From NCBI GenBank assembly GCA_021777685.1, contig JAJYDH010000137.1:1-12867 (forward strand): DNA of 12,867 bases. Reading direction: 5' to 3'. Of the stretch, positions 6,271 to 12,867 are shown in pieces (position 1 is the stretch's first letter; the number at the start of each line of letters is the position of its first letter). The notes under the pieces are model-generated. The model saw nothing but the letters and a program-made list of their open reading frames with translations, was not told the origin of the DNA and made no database searches. Both the position numbers and the translations under genes were made by a program. Source of the DNA: Planctomycetota bacterium. GTDB lineage: Bacteria; Planctomycetota; Planctomycetia; Isosphaerales; Isosphaeraceae.

Positions 6271-7356
6271 GTGGATCGATCGTGGACGAAGCGAGTGCGG
6301 ATGACCGGGCCCCTGGCGACGCTGGCGGCCCTGATCGCCGCCGGCTGCGGCGGGAACCAGGCCGACTCGGCGAAGAACGACACGCCGAAGGACAGGTCGG
6401 CGGGCTCGGGGCGGATCGTCTTCGTCACCAACGGCAACTCCGACTGGTGGTCGGCCGTCGAGAAGGGGACGAAGGACGCGGCCGGGAAGTTCGCCGCCGA
6501 CGTCGAGATGAAGCGGAACGAGGGGTCGGTCGAGGGGCAGATCCGGCTCCTCGAGGAGGCCCTGAGCGGGTCCGACGTCAAGGGCGTGGCCGTCTCGGTC
6601 GTCGAGGCCGAGGCCCCTGGGATCGCCGACGCCCTCCGCAAGATCAAGGAGGCCGGCAAGTTCGTCATCACCGTCGACTCGGACATCACCACGGGCGCGG
6701 CCGACACCCGGCAGTTCTACATCGGGACGAACAACACGAAGGCCGGGGAGGTCGCCGGCAAGGCCGCCGCCGCGCTCCGCCCGCGGGGGGGGACCGTCGC
6801 CGTCTTCGTCGGCACCGCCTCGGCCGCCAACGCCCGCGACCGCCTCGAAGGCTTCTACACCGGCGCCGGGCCGAAGTTCGTCAAGCCGCCCATCGAGATC
6901 TTCGAGGACGCCGCCAACACCAACCGCGCCCAGCAGAACGTCGAGATCGCCATCACCAAGCACCCCGACGCCGGCGTGATGCTCGGCCTCTACTCGTACA
7001 ACGGCCCGCGGATCGCCGACGAGGTCGCCAAGGTCCCCGACTTCCGCAAGAAGACCAGCGTCGTCACCTTCGACCTCGACGAGCAGGCCGTCGAGCACCT
7101 GGAGAAGGGCAACATCGACGTCTCGGTCTGCCAGAACCCCTACGAGATCGGCTTCCAGGCCGTCCGCCTGTTCGCCGCCCTGATGAAGGACGACAAGGCG
7201 ACCGTGGAGGAGATGTTCCCGAAGGGGGCGACCGTGCTCGACACCGGCGTCCGGGTGATCGTCCCCGGGGCCGACTCGCCGGTCAAGGGCGACAACGTCG
7301 TCACCGTCGAGGAGATGAAGAAATGGCTGGCCGGCAAGGGCCTGAAATCGTCCTGA
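6271..7356 (+). CDS. Lipoprotein sugar ABC transporter substrate-binding protein (RbsB-like)
   Basis: This 361-residue protein belongs to the periplasmic binding protein type 1 / Peripla_BP_4 family that captures ribose-like sugars and hands them to an ABC permease. The GTG start gives MDRSWTKRVR, a short hydrophobic stretch, and a lipobox A-A-G-C with Cys26 as the likely lipidated residue, so it would be anchored in a membrane facing the periplasm. The mature part starts near residue 48 with RIVFVTNGNSDWWSAVEKG, the usual first strand and helix. V-D-S-D, F-Y-I-G-T-N-N-x-x-A-G and F-D-L-D are family landmarks of the two lobes and ligand cleft. The permease follows 105 bp later. The sugar cannot be deduced; ribose, xylose, galactose or an inositol are all possible. 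A weak TAAGAT -10-like box lies at 6180-6185 without a good -35 box. Confidence 0.9.
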   Translation: MDRSWTKRVRMTGPLATLAALIAAGCGGNQADSAKNDTPKDRSAGSGRIVFVTNGNSDWWSAVEKGTKDAAGKFAADVEMKRNEGSVEGQIRLLEEALSGSDVKGVAVSVVEAEAPGIADALRKIKEAGKFVITVDSDITTGAADTRQFYIGTNNTKAGEVAGKAAAALRPRGGTVAVFVGTASAANARDRLEGFYTGAGPKFVKPPIEIFEDAANTNRAQQNVEIAITKHPDAGVMLGLYSYNGPRIADEVAKVPDFRKKTSVVTFDLDEQAVEHLEKGNIDVSVCQNPYEIGFQAVRLFAALMKDDKATVEEMFPKGATVLDTGVRVIVPGADSPVKGDNVVTVEEMKKWLAGKGLKSS

Positions 7357-7408
7357 GACGGCCCGTGGCACGCGCCGGCCCGATCGGTTAACGTGTTGTG
7401 GCGAACCT

Positions 7409-7433
7409 GGGGGGGCCGAATCGCGGCCCTCCT
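7409..7433 (+). promoter_or_regulatory. Intercistronic hairpin between binding protein and permease
   Basis: GGGCCG (7413-7418) and CGGCCC (7424-7429) form a perfect 6-bp stem with a 5-nt loop. Two G-C and two G-T pairs can extend it to 10 bp (7409-7433). It lies after the binding-protein stop and 28 bp before the preferred permease ATG. Such stems can protect or stop the upstream mRNA so that more binding protein than permease is made; that role is inferred. Confidence 0.35.
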
Positions 7434-7461
7434 CCTCTCCGAGGAAGCGAAGACGAGGATC

Positions 7462-8502
7462 ATGGGCTCGAACAGCGACAGGCCGCGGATTTCGGCCGCC
7501 CTCCGGTCCCCGGAATGGGGGCTCCTCGCCAGCATCCTGATGGTCCTGGGGCTGATCTACCTGCTCGACCCGACCCGGTCGTTCTTCCAGGAGGCGAGCC
7601 GGCAGTCGCTCCTCCACCAGATCGGCCTCTACGGCGTCCTGGCCGTGGGCGCGGCGGTGGTCATCATCTCGGGCGGGATCGACCTGTCGGTGGGGGCGGT
7701 CGTGGCGCTCTCCTCGGTCGTCGCCGCCAGGCTGATGACGAGCTGGCTCCACGACGGGGCCGCGAACGCGACGCCCCCCTCGACGTTCGTGATCGCCGCG
7801 TCGATCGGCCTGACCTTGCTGATGGGCCTGGGGATCGGCCTGTTCCATGCGTTCCTCATCAACAAGTTCTCTCTGCCGCCGTTCATCGCGACGCTGGCGA
7901 CGATGTCGGGCCTCCGGAGCCTGGCCTCGATCATCTCCGAGAACAAGACGATCAACGTCCCATTCCCCGAGTTCCGCGCCCTGGGCCGGACCCCGGAGGC
8001 CACGTTCTGGACCTTCGCCGCGGTGGCCGTGGTGGTCAGCGTGATGATGGGGGCGACCGTCCTGGGCCGGCACCTCTTCGCCCTCGGCGGCAACGAGGCC
8101 GCCGCCCGCCTGAGCGGCCTGAAGATCCGCAAGCTCAAGGCGTTCGCCTACGGCCTCTCGGGGGTCCTGGCCGCGCTGACCGGCATCCTCTTCGCCGGCC
8201 GGAGCGGGCAGGCCAGCTCGCAGCTCGGCATCTCCTACGAGCTGTTCGCGATCACGGCGGCCGTCGTCGGCGGGTGCAGCCTGGCCGGCGGGGTCGGCTC
8301 GATCCGGGGGACCGTCCTCGGCCTGGTCCTCCTCCAGATCCTGATCCGAGGGACCGGGATCGTCGTCCGGAAGGTCGACTTCACCCTCTTCAAGACTCAC
8401 GTCGTCATCGAGCTGAACAGCACTCAGGTCGAGGGGCTGGTCCTCGGCACGGTCATCATCCTCGCCGTCGCGATCAACCAGCGATTCCGGCCCAAGCTCT
8501 GA
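7462..8502 (+). CDS. Sugar ABC transporter permease (RbsC-like)
   Basis: This 346-residue membrane protein is of the branched-chain/ribose permease type (BPD_transp_2), forming the channel for a sugar captured by the upstream lipoprotein. Landmarks are SGGIDLSVGA at residues 70-79, FIATLATMSGLRS at 141-153, the ATPase-contact loop GGNEAAARLSGLKIRKLKAF at 209-228, and AVVGGCSLAGGVGSIRGTVLG at 267-287. About eight to ten hydrophobic segments fit the family. The ATG at 7462 is chosen because the usual RbsC N-terminus begins about here, with GAGG at 7455-7458 and GAGGAAG at 7441-7447 upstream. A GTG at 7393 would add 23 residues over the hairpin and lacks a ribosome site. A segment near 297-320 (GTGIVVRKVDFTLFKTHVVI) is longer than I expect before the last helix. 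No ATPase gene adjoins it. Confidence 0.9.
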   Translation: MGSNSDRPRISAALRSPEWGLLASILMVLGLIYLLDPTRSFFQEASRQSLLHQIGLYGVLAVGAAVVIISGGIDLSVGAVVALSSVVAARLMTSWLHDGAANATPPSTFVIAASIGLTLLMGLGIGLFHAFLINKFSLPPFIATLATMSGLRSLASIISENKTINVPFPEFRALGRTPEATFWTFAAVAVVVSVMMGATVLGRHLFALGGNEAAARLSGLKIRKLKAFAYGLSGVLAALTGILFAGRSGQASSQLGISYELFAITAAVVGGCSLAGGVGSIRGTVLGLVLLQILIRGTGIVVRKVDFTLFKTHVVIELNSTQVEGLVLGTVIILAVAINQRFRPKL

Positions 8503-8596
8503 GCGCACCGGGCTCGGGCCGTCGCGATCGCCTGCGGACCCTCGACGATCGGTCACACCCCGACCCCACGCCTCAGACTCACCGGGCCTCCCGTCC

Positions 8597-9667
8597 ATGT
8601 CCTCGATCAAACCCCGATCCACGGCCGCGCCCGACTCGGCGATGGTCCGCGAGCTGAAGGAATGGCACCGGGCGTCCCTGCGCCGGATCGCCGTCGGGTT
8701 CGGGGGCGTGGCGGGGGTGGTCGTCTACGGCGTCGTCGGGTACATGACGCTCGGCTGGTCGATGTTCGACGCCCTGTTCATGGTGGTGATCACGATCTCG
8801 GGCGTGGGCTTCGGCGAGGTCCGCCCGATGGGGACCTCGGCCGAACGCGTCCACACGATGATCATCATCGGCTCGGGCCTGGTGGCGGTGGCCTACACCG
8901 TGGCGGGGTTCGTCCAGTATCTGACCGAAGGCGAGATCCGCAACTATCTGGGGCTGACTCGGATGAAGCGACAGCTCGACGAGTTGAACGGGCACACGAT
9001 CATCGTCGGCTTCGGCCGGATCGGCGCCCTGGTCGCGGAGGACCTGTCCAGGGCCGGCACGCCGTTCCTGATCATCGACCGGTCGCCCGACCGACTCCCG
9101 GAGGTCGAGCGCCGGGGCTACCTCTATCTCAAGGGGAACGCGATCGAGGAGGCGACCCTGATCGAGGCCGGCATCCAGCGGGCGAGGTCGCTGGTGACGG
9201 TCATGCCCGACGACGCGGCCAACGTCTTCCTCACCCTGACCGCCCGCCAGATGGCGCCGGGCATCGAGATCATCGCCCGCGCCGAGCAGCCGGCGACCCT
9301 CAAGACGCTCCTCCACGCCGGGGCCGATGACGTGGTCATGCCCGCCGCCATCGGGGCCAGCCGGATCGTCTCGCTCCTGACCAACAAGTCGTCCGTGCAG
9401 TTCGCCGAGATGGTCACCCGCCCCTCGAACCTGGGGATCGAGATGCAGGAGTTCCCGGTGAAGGAGCGAAGCTCGCTCGACGGCCTGACCCTCCGGAACG
9501 CCGACATCGGCCGGAGGACCGGCGTGATGGTCATCGCGGTGAAGCGGGTCGACGGCCGGGTCGAATTCCCCCCGTCGGGCGACGAGCCGTTCGCCGCCGG
9601 GGACGCGGTCGTGCTCCTCGGCCGCCGGCAAAGCCTGGAGACGTTCCGAGAGAGCTTCATGGTCTGA
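8597..9667 (+). CDS. Potassium channel with TrkA/RCK gating domains
   Basis: The 356-residue protein has a two-helix ion channel pore followed by RCK domains, the layout of ligand-gated K+ channels such as MthK. Helix one is about residues 31-51, the pore helix and filter about 56-74, and helix two about 87-107. RCK-N starts at HTIIVGFGRIGALVAEDL, with the dinucleotide-type GFGRIG loop (138-143) and acidic Asp161 at the end of strand two; RCK-C runs from about 277 to 345, ending A-G-D-A-V-V-L-L-G. The filter reads T-I-S-G-V-G-F-G-E (66-74) where T-V-G-Y-G-D is canonical: the threonine is glycine and Tyr is Phe. The GFG core remains, so a channel is still likely. The ATG has no clear ribosome site; a second Met at residue 16 is the alternative. 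It lies 94 bp after the permease in the same direction, with no evident functional tie. Confidence 0.9.
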   Translation: MSSIKPRSTAAPDSAMVRELKEWHRASLRRIAVGFGGVAGVVVYGVVGYMTLGWSMFDALFMVVITISGVGFGEVRPMGTSAERVHTMIIIGSGLVAVAYTVAGFVQYLTEGEIRNYLGLTRMKRQLDELNGHTIIVGFGRIGALVAEDLSRAGTPFLIIDRSPDRLPEVERRGYLYLKGNAIEEATLIEAGIQRARSLVTVMPDDAANVFLTLTARQMAPGIEIIARAEQPATLKTLLHAGADDVVMPAAIGASRIVSLLTNKSSVQFAEMVTRPSNLGIEMQEFPVKERSSLDGLTLRNADIGRRTGVMVIAVKRVDGRVEFPPSGDEPFAAGDAVVLLGRRQSLETFRESFMV

Positions 9668-9706
9668 CCGGGCCGGCATCGGCGCGCGAAGCGAGCCACC
9701 AACCCT

Positions 9707-9721
9707 CGACCGGGAAGGTCG
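9707..9721. terminator. Weak hairpin between convergent channel and rpsI genes
   Basis: CGACC (9707-9711) and GGTCG (9717-9721) form a 5-bp stem with a 5-nt loop between two genes that converge (stops at 9667 and 9769). There is no T-run on either strand. It is the only stem I saw in this 101-bp gap, and the call is weak. Confidence 0.2.
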
Positions 9722-9768
9722 GGGATGGCGGCATGATTCGCGTCGATCCGGCTCGGATACTCCCCGGC

Positions 9769-10170
9769 TCAGCGCTTGCTGAACTGGAAGCTCCGGCGGG
9801 CCTTCTTGTGGCCGTACTTCTTCCGCTCGACCATCCGGGCGTCGCGGGTGAGGAAGTCGGCGTCGCGGAGGGCGGGCAGGAGGTCGGGCCGGTGCTCGGC
9901 GAGCGCCCGGGCCAGGCCCAGGAGCACGGCGCCGGACTGGCTGTTCTTGCCGGAGCCCTTGACGTTGACCCAGACGTCGACCCGCTCGCCCATCTCGGTG
10001 ATCTTGAGCGGGGCGCGGACGTCGCTCCGCTGCGTCTCCTCGGTGAAGTACTGATCGACTTCGAGCTTGTTGATCAGGAACTTGCCGGTGCCTTCTTTGA
10101 TCCGGACGCGAGCGACGGCGGTCTTGCGCCGGCCGGTGCCCCAGATATACGGATTGATTACGGCCGCCAT
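9769..10170 (-). CDS. rpsI: 30S ribosomal protein S9
   Basis: The 133-residue product has the S9 hallmarks from end to end: GTGRRKTAVARVRI near the N-terminus, the GSGKNSQSGAVLLGLARAL block (compare G-x-G-x-x-x-Q-x-x-A), D-x-R-x-x-E-R-K-K-x-G, and the C-terminus A-R-R-S-F-Q-F-S-K-R. That KR tail reaches the P-site tRNA in the small subunit. The length fits the family (about 130). The ATG has a GAGGA 11 nt upstream. It follows rplM by 136 bp, the conserved L13-S9 operon order, with a strong hairpin in the gap. It converges with the potassium channel gene. Nothing in the protein itself is unusual. Confidence 0.97.
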   Translation of the reverse strand: MAAVINPYIWGTGRRKTAVARVRIKEGTGKFLINKLEVDQYFTEETQRSDVRAPLKITEMGERVDVWVNVKGSGKNSQSGAVLLGLARALAEHRPDLLPALRDADFLTRDARMVERKKYGHKKARRSFQFSKR

Positions 10171-10216
10171 CGTTGGTTCGATCCTCAGCCCGATCGGGTC
10201 AGTCGCGGTTTCGATC

Positions 10217-10244
10217 CCCGCGAGGCGAGGTCACGCCTCGCGGG
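10217..10244 (-). promoter_or_regulatory. Strong hairpin between rplM and rpsI
   Basis: A perfect 11-bp inverted repeat, CCCGCGAGGCG (10217-10227) and CGCCTCGCGGG (10234-10244), has a 6-nt loop. It sits 62 bp after the rplM stop and 46 bp before the rpsI start, inside the presumed shared mRNA. No T-run follows on the minus strand, so a true terminator is unlikely; an RNA processing, stability or ribosomal-protein binding site is possible. A 10-bp palindrome CCCGATCGGG (10189-10198) lies nearer rpsI. Confidence 0.5.
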
Positions 10245-10306
10245 CCGGTAGTGAGTCTTTCTGGACGCGAGGCCGGCCGGATGCCGGTCCCGCTCTGCGT
10301 CCTGGC

Positions 10307-10960
10307 TTACTCGGCGGCGGGCCCGCTCTCGGGGGCCGGTGCCTCGGCGGGCGGGGCCAACTGGGCCTCGTGCGCCCCTTCGGGCGGGGGCAGTTGGGCC
10401 TCGTGGGCCGACTCGGGGGCGGGCAGTTGGGCCTCGACCTTCGGGGCGGCCTCCGGCTTGGTCCGGGGCTTGAACGCCTTCGGGGTCGGCGGGATCGCGT
10501 AGATCGCGCCGGAGGCCGAGGGACGGCCGTCGATCGCCTCGAGCGGGATCGGGGCCTGGGCCTGGTGGTCGTGGATCGGGCCGGAGTAGAGCTTGAGCTT
10601 GCTCATCATGTGCCGGCCGATCTTGTTCTTGGGCATCATCCGCTGGATGGCCAGCTTCAAGATCCGGTCGGGGTGACGTTGGAAGAGCTTCCAGGCCTGC
10701 TCGTCCTTCTGGCCGCCCGGGTGTCCCGAGTAGCGCTGGTAGAACTTCTGCTGCCACTTGTTGCCGGTGAAGACGACCTTGTCGACGTTGGTGACGATGA
10801 CGTAATCGCCGGTGTCGATGTGGGCCGTGTACGTCGGTCGGTGCTTGCCCATCAGGATCGGGGCGATCTGCGCGGCAAGCCGGCCAACGACGGCCTCATT
10901 GGCGTCGATCACGTACCACTGCTTGGCCAGCTCGCCGGCCTTCGCCTGATAACAATTCAT
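10307..10960 (-). CDS. rplM: 50S ribosomal protein L13 with long repetitive C-terminal tail
   Basis: Residues 15-142 are a standard L13: W-Y-V-I-D-A, V-G-R-L-A, I-L-M-G-K-H, D-T-G-D-Y-V-I-V-T-N, T-G-N-K, Y-S-G-H-P-G-G, M-M-P-K-N-K-I-G-R and Y-S-G-P-I-H-D-H-Q-A-Q. L13 is an early-assembly protein of the large subunit. The family is usually about 142-150 residues; this one is 217. The extra 75 residues begin Pro/Lys-rich, then become acidic, with an 11-residue repeat (AQLPAPESAHE, AQLPPPEGAHE, AQLAPP...), and end ESGPAAE. The whole length is one open frame with matching GC style. It leads the L13-S9 operon and is preceded by a promoter at 11034-11061. The ribosome site (TAGGTAG) is weak. The tail is probably disordered; its role is unknown. 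Confidence 0.95.
   Translation of the reverse strand: MNCYQAKAGELAKQWYVIDANEAVVGRLAAQIAPILMGKHRPTYTAHIDTGDYVIVTNVDKVVFTGNKWQQKFYQRYSGHPGGQKDEQAWKLFQRHPDRILKLAIQRMMPKNKIGRHMMSKLKLYSGPIHDHQAQAPIPLEAIDGRPSASGAIYAIPPTPKAFKPRTKPEAAPKVEAQLPAPESAHEAQLPPPEGAHEAQLAPPAEAPAPESGPAAE
10359..10437 (-). repeat. 33-bp tandem repeat in the rplM 3' end
   Basis: Units start at 10359, 10392 and 10425 (the third partial). The first two match at 25 of 33 positions. Each encodes 11 residues of the L13 tail, in frame, so copy changes would not break the gene. On the plus strand each unit opens with a variant of AGTTGGGCCTCG. Confidence 0.75.
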
Positions 10961-11033
10961 GGACGGGGCTACCTAACTTCGTGTCTCGGGCGCCGGCCTC
11001 GCGGGGCGCCCCTCCTCCATCGGCGAAACGACC

Positions 11034-11061
11034 ATTCTAATGGCACCGTCGCGGCCGTCAA
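11034..11061 (-). promoter_or_regulatory. Sigma-70-type promoter for rplM-rpsI
   Basis: On the minus strand TTGACG (11056-11061, 5/6 to consensus) and TAGAAT (11034-11039, 5/6) are 16 bp apart. Transcription would start near 11027, about 67 nt before the rplM ATG. The TGA stop of the upstream Uma2 gene is inside the -35 box. This is the best double match to consensus in the window and suits a highly expressed ribosomal operon. Confidence 0.7.
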
Positions 11062-11777
11062 GGCCGGTTCGCGCGGTTCTGCTCCAGGCGATGGACGAAC
11101 TCGGCATGCTCGGGGCTTTCCAGCCCCCGCCGTAGTGCGGCCACCAGGGACCGGCCGTCGCCCCGGACGAAGGCGGCCTCGTCGAGCCAGAGGCCAGGAA
11201 AGGCCCGCGAACGATAGAGGCCGTCGGCGTCGATGGGAAGGGGTTCAAACCGGCCTTCACGGAGGACGAACCAGTGGAACTTCCGGTGCGGGACGTCGAA
11301 CACGACGTATTCGAGGGCCCCGGCCTCCTCGTAGACCTTCTTCTTGGCGTTCAGGTCGACCCGGAGGGTGCTGGAAGCGACCTCGACGATCAATTCCGGC
11401 GCATTGATCACGGCGCCCTTCGCATCCTTGGCGGTCCTGCCGCCAGACGCCGGGTCGATGAGGAGGCAGCAGTCGGGCTGGACCTCGCTCCTCGGTCCGA
11501 GCAGGGTCGTCACATTCGGCTTGATGCTGGTCCCGGCCGTCTCGATGCTGTACGTGAACAGGAACCCGATCAAGATCCCATCCGGATCCGCATGATCCGA
11601 GTGCAGGGGCATATTCATGAGGTAGACCACCCCGTCGATCAACTCGGCCCGGAAGTCTTCCGGATATCGCGAATAGATCTCGTGAAACGCGGGCTGATCG
11701 AGTTCCTGGCCGTCATGGAGGGATGGAATCTCCTCCGCGACGGTCGGGCGGCCCTCGTCCGATTCGAGCATGGCCAT
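11058..11777 (-). CDS. Uma2-family endonuclease-like protein (DUF820)
   Basis: This 239-residue protein shows the Uma2/DUF820 pattern of the PD-(D/E)xK nuclease superfamily: A-E-L-I-D-G-V at 44-50, V-Q-P-D102 in the first catalytic strand, P-E-L-I-V-E132-V-A-S-S-T in the second, lysines 145-147, and Y-E-E-A-G-A-L-E-Y-V-V-F-D at 149-161. The core acidic residues and lysine are present, so the fold looks catalytically intact. These proteins are greatly expanded in planctomycetes and cyanobacteria; their biological task is largely unknown. The ATG at 11777 has AGGGG upstream; a second ATG at 11771 is possible. It lies 34 bp after alaS and is probably co-transcribed with it, while its end carries the ribosomal promoter. 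Residues 1-30 and 200-239 are charged extensions without a motif I recognise. Confidence 0.88.
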   Translation of the reverse strand: MAMLESDEGRPTVAEEIPSLHDGQELDQPAFHEIYSRYPEDFRAELIDGVVYLMNMPLHSDHADPDGILIGFLFTYSIETAGTSIKPNVTTLLGPRSEVQPDCCLLIDPASGGRTAKDAKGAVINAPELIVEVASSTLRVDLNAKKKVYEEAGALEYVVFDVPHRKFHWFVLREGRFEPLPIDADGLYRSRAFPGLWLDEAAFVRGDGRSLVAALRRGLESPEHAEFVHRLEQNRANRP

Positions 11778-11811
11778 CGTCCACCCCTGCCTTCCAGATC
11801 TCGCGAGCGAT

Positions 11812-12867
11812 TCACCCCCCGAGCTTCTCCCGGACGAACGCGATGGCCTTCTCCAGGGCGGCGGGGATCTGATCGGGGAGCTTTCCGCCGGCCTGGGCGA
11901 GGTCGGGCCGGCCTCCGCCCCCTCCTCCGACGATCGGGGCGACGGCCTTGAGCCAGAGGCCGGCGTTGAGCCCCCGGGCGATGAGGTCGGGCGTCAGTCC
12001 GGCGGCGAGGTTGACCTTGCCTTCGACGCTCGACGCCAGCAGGACCGCCAGCCCGGCGGGCTGCTTCCGGCGGAGGACGTCGATGAGCTGGCGAAGCTCG
12101 TCGGGCGAGGCCGAGCCCATCGAGGCGGCGACCACCCTCGCGTCGCCCGCCTCCGACGCCGAGGCGATCAGCTCGTCGGGCGAGGCCGAGGGGGCCGATT
12201 CGGCCTTGCGCTGGGTCGCCTGCTTCTTGAGGGCCTTGACCTCCTCGATCAGCGCCGCGACCCGGTCGGGGACCATCGCGGTCGGGACCTTGAGCGCCGC
12301 GGCGACGTCGGCGAGGGCCTGCTCCTCCTGGCGGATCAGTTCGAGCGCGGCCTTGCCCGTCAGGGCGGTGATCCGCCGGGTGCCGGCCGAGACCGACTCC
12401 TCGCCGATCACCTTGAACAGGCCGACCTGGCCGACGTTGTCGAGGTGCGTCCCGCCGCAAAGCTCGCGCGAGAAGTCGCCCATCGAGACGACCCGGACGA
12501 CGTCGGGATACTTCTCGCCGAAGAGGGCCATCGCCCCCAGTTGCTTCGCCTCGGCGATCGGCATCGTCGTCCAGGAGACCGGCTCCCCCCTGAGCACGCG
12601 CTCGTTGACGGTCCGCTCGATCGTCTTGAGCCGGTCGCGGCCGACGGCCTCGGGGTTGGCGAAGTCGAAGCGCAGGCGATCGGGCTCGACCTTGCTGCCG
12701 GCCTGCTGGGCGTGGCGGCCGAGGACGCCTTGCAAAGCGTGGTGCAGCAGGTGGGTCGCGGTGTGGGCGCGGCGGATGGCGGCGCGGCGGGCGGCGTCGA
12801 CGTCGGCCTGGGCTTCCTCGCCCGTCGCGAGCCGCCCGGCGACCAGCCGCCCCAGGTGCAGCACGAA
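11812..12867 (-). CDS. alaS: Alanyl-tRNA synthetase, C-terminal part (cut by window edge)
   Basis: About 351 residues of AlaRS are visible; the aminoacylation domain lies beyond the right edge, where the frame stays open. The editing domain is complete in its key parts: A-H-T-A-T-H (HxxxH) and E-L-C-G-G-T-H (CxxxH), which together hold the zinc and hydrolyse mischarged Ser/Gly-tRNA(Ala). L-R-F-D-F near the start of the fragment and Q-A-G-S are family constants. A coiled-coil-like Lys/Glu/Ala stretch follows, then the DHHA1/C-Ala domain with the glycine-rich VGGGGGGRPDLAQAGG, which binds the tRNA elbow. It ends at V-R-E-K-L-G-G. The enzyme charges tRNA(Ala) in the cytoplasm. The Uma2 gene follows 34 bp downstream on the same strand. 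Confidence 0.97.
   Translation of the reverse strand, partial: FVLHLGRLVAGRLATGEEAQADVDAARRAAIRRAHTATHLLHHALQGVLGRHAQQAGSKVEPDRLRFDFANPEAVGRDRLKTIERTVNERVLRGEPVSWTTMPIAEAKQLGAMALFGEKYPDVVRVVSMGDFSRELCGGTHLDNVGQVGLFKVIGEESVSAGTRRITALTGKAALELIRQEEQALADVAAALKVPTAMVPDRVAALIEEVKALKKQATQRKAESAPSASPDELIASASEAGDARVVAASMGSASPDELRQLIDVLRRKQPAGLAVLLASSVEGKVNLAAGLTPDLIARGLNAGLWLKAVAPIVGGGGGGRPDLAQAGGKLPDQIPAALEKAIAFVREKLGG

Noticed and set aside
8525..8551. Two CGATCG sites that could pair between the permease and channel genes.
   Set aside because: CGATCG is self-complementary and very frequent throughout the window, so pairing is expected by chance.
6130..8622. A long minus-strand open frame opposite the sugar-importer genes.
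   Set aside because: It is a high-GC shadow of the binding-protein and permease codons; its translation is Asp/Glu/Arg/Gly-rich with no domain pattern.
1..12867. CRISPR arrays, insertion sequences, integrases, tRNA or rRNA genes.
   Set aside because: I saw no regularly spaced identical repeats, terminal inverted repeats with a transposase, or RNA gene folds on either strand.

Overview
This is about 12.9 kb of very GC-rich bacterial chromosome. Gene density, codon use and content point to a planctomycete, probably of the Isosphaeraceae/Gemmataceae type. The clues are a long 27-residue-period leucine-rich-repeat protein of the kind that follows a TIGR02996 domain in those genomes, a Uma2-family (DUF820) nuclease, and an alaS / rplM / rpsI neighbourhood. 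This lineage is inferred from gene style, not proven. I see no rRNA, tRNA, CRISPR array, insertion sequence or integrase.

Layout. (1) At 2-2342 on the plus strand lie the 3' part of the leucine-rich-repeat gene and, 22 bp later, a zinc-ribbon membrane protein of unknown function. A hairpin follows at 2355-2391, between convergent transcription units. (2) At 2470-4788 on the minus strand, a polysaccharide flippase-like membrane protein is followed after 18 bp by a 262-residue uncharacterised soluble protein. This pair has a near-consensus promoter at 5036-5064 and a leader of about 240 nt rich in perfect palindromes. (3) At 5122-6027 on the minus strand is an HD-superfamily phosphohydrolase with its own probable promoter. 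(4) Reading away from it on the plus strand are a lipoprotein sugar-binding protein (6271-7356), an RbsC-type sugar ABC permease (7462-8502) and a TrkA/RCK-gated potassium channel (8597-9667). No ABC ATPase gene lies in the window. (5) On the minus strand from the right edge come the 3' part of alaS (11812-12867), a Uma2-family nuclease 34 bp downstream, and then rplM (10307-10960) and rpsI (9769-10170). A good promoter for the ribosomal genes is embedded in the end of the Uma2 gene.

How the genes work together. The binding protein and permease form two of the three parts of a sugar importer. rplM and rpsI form the classic L13-S9 ribosomal operon, here with an L13 carrying a 75-residue repetitive acidic tail. 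The flippase and the 262-residue gene are probably one operon. The rest look like independent housekeeping or accessory genes. I found no clear new multi-gene system. The points most worth a second look are the palindrome cluster in the flippase leader, the altered potassium-channel selectivity filter, the L13 tail, and the importer without an ATPase. Several very long open frames overlap these genes, but they are by-products of high GC and are not annotated.
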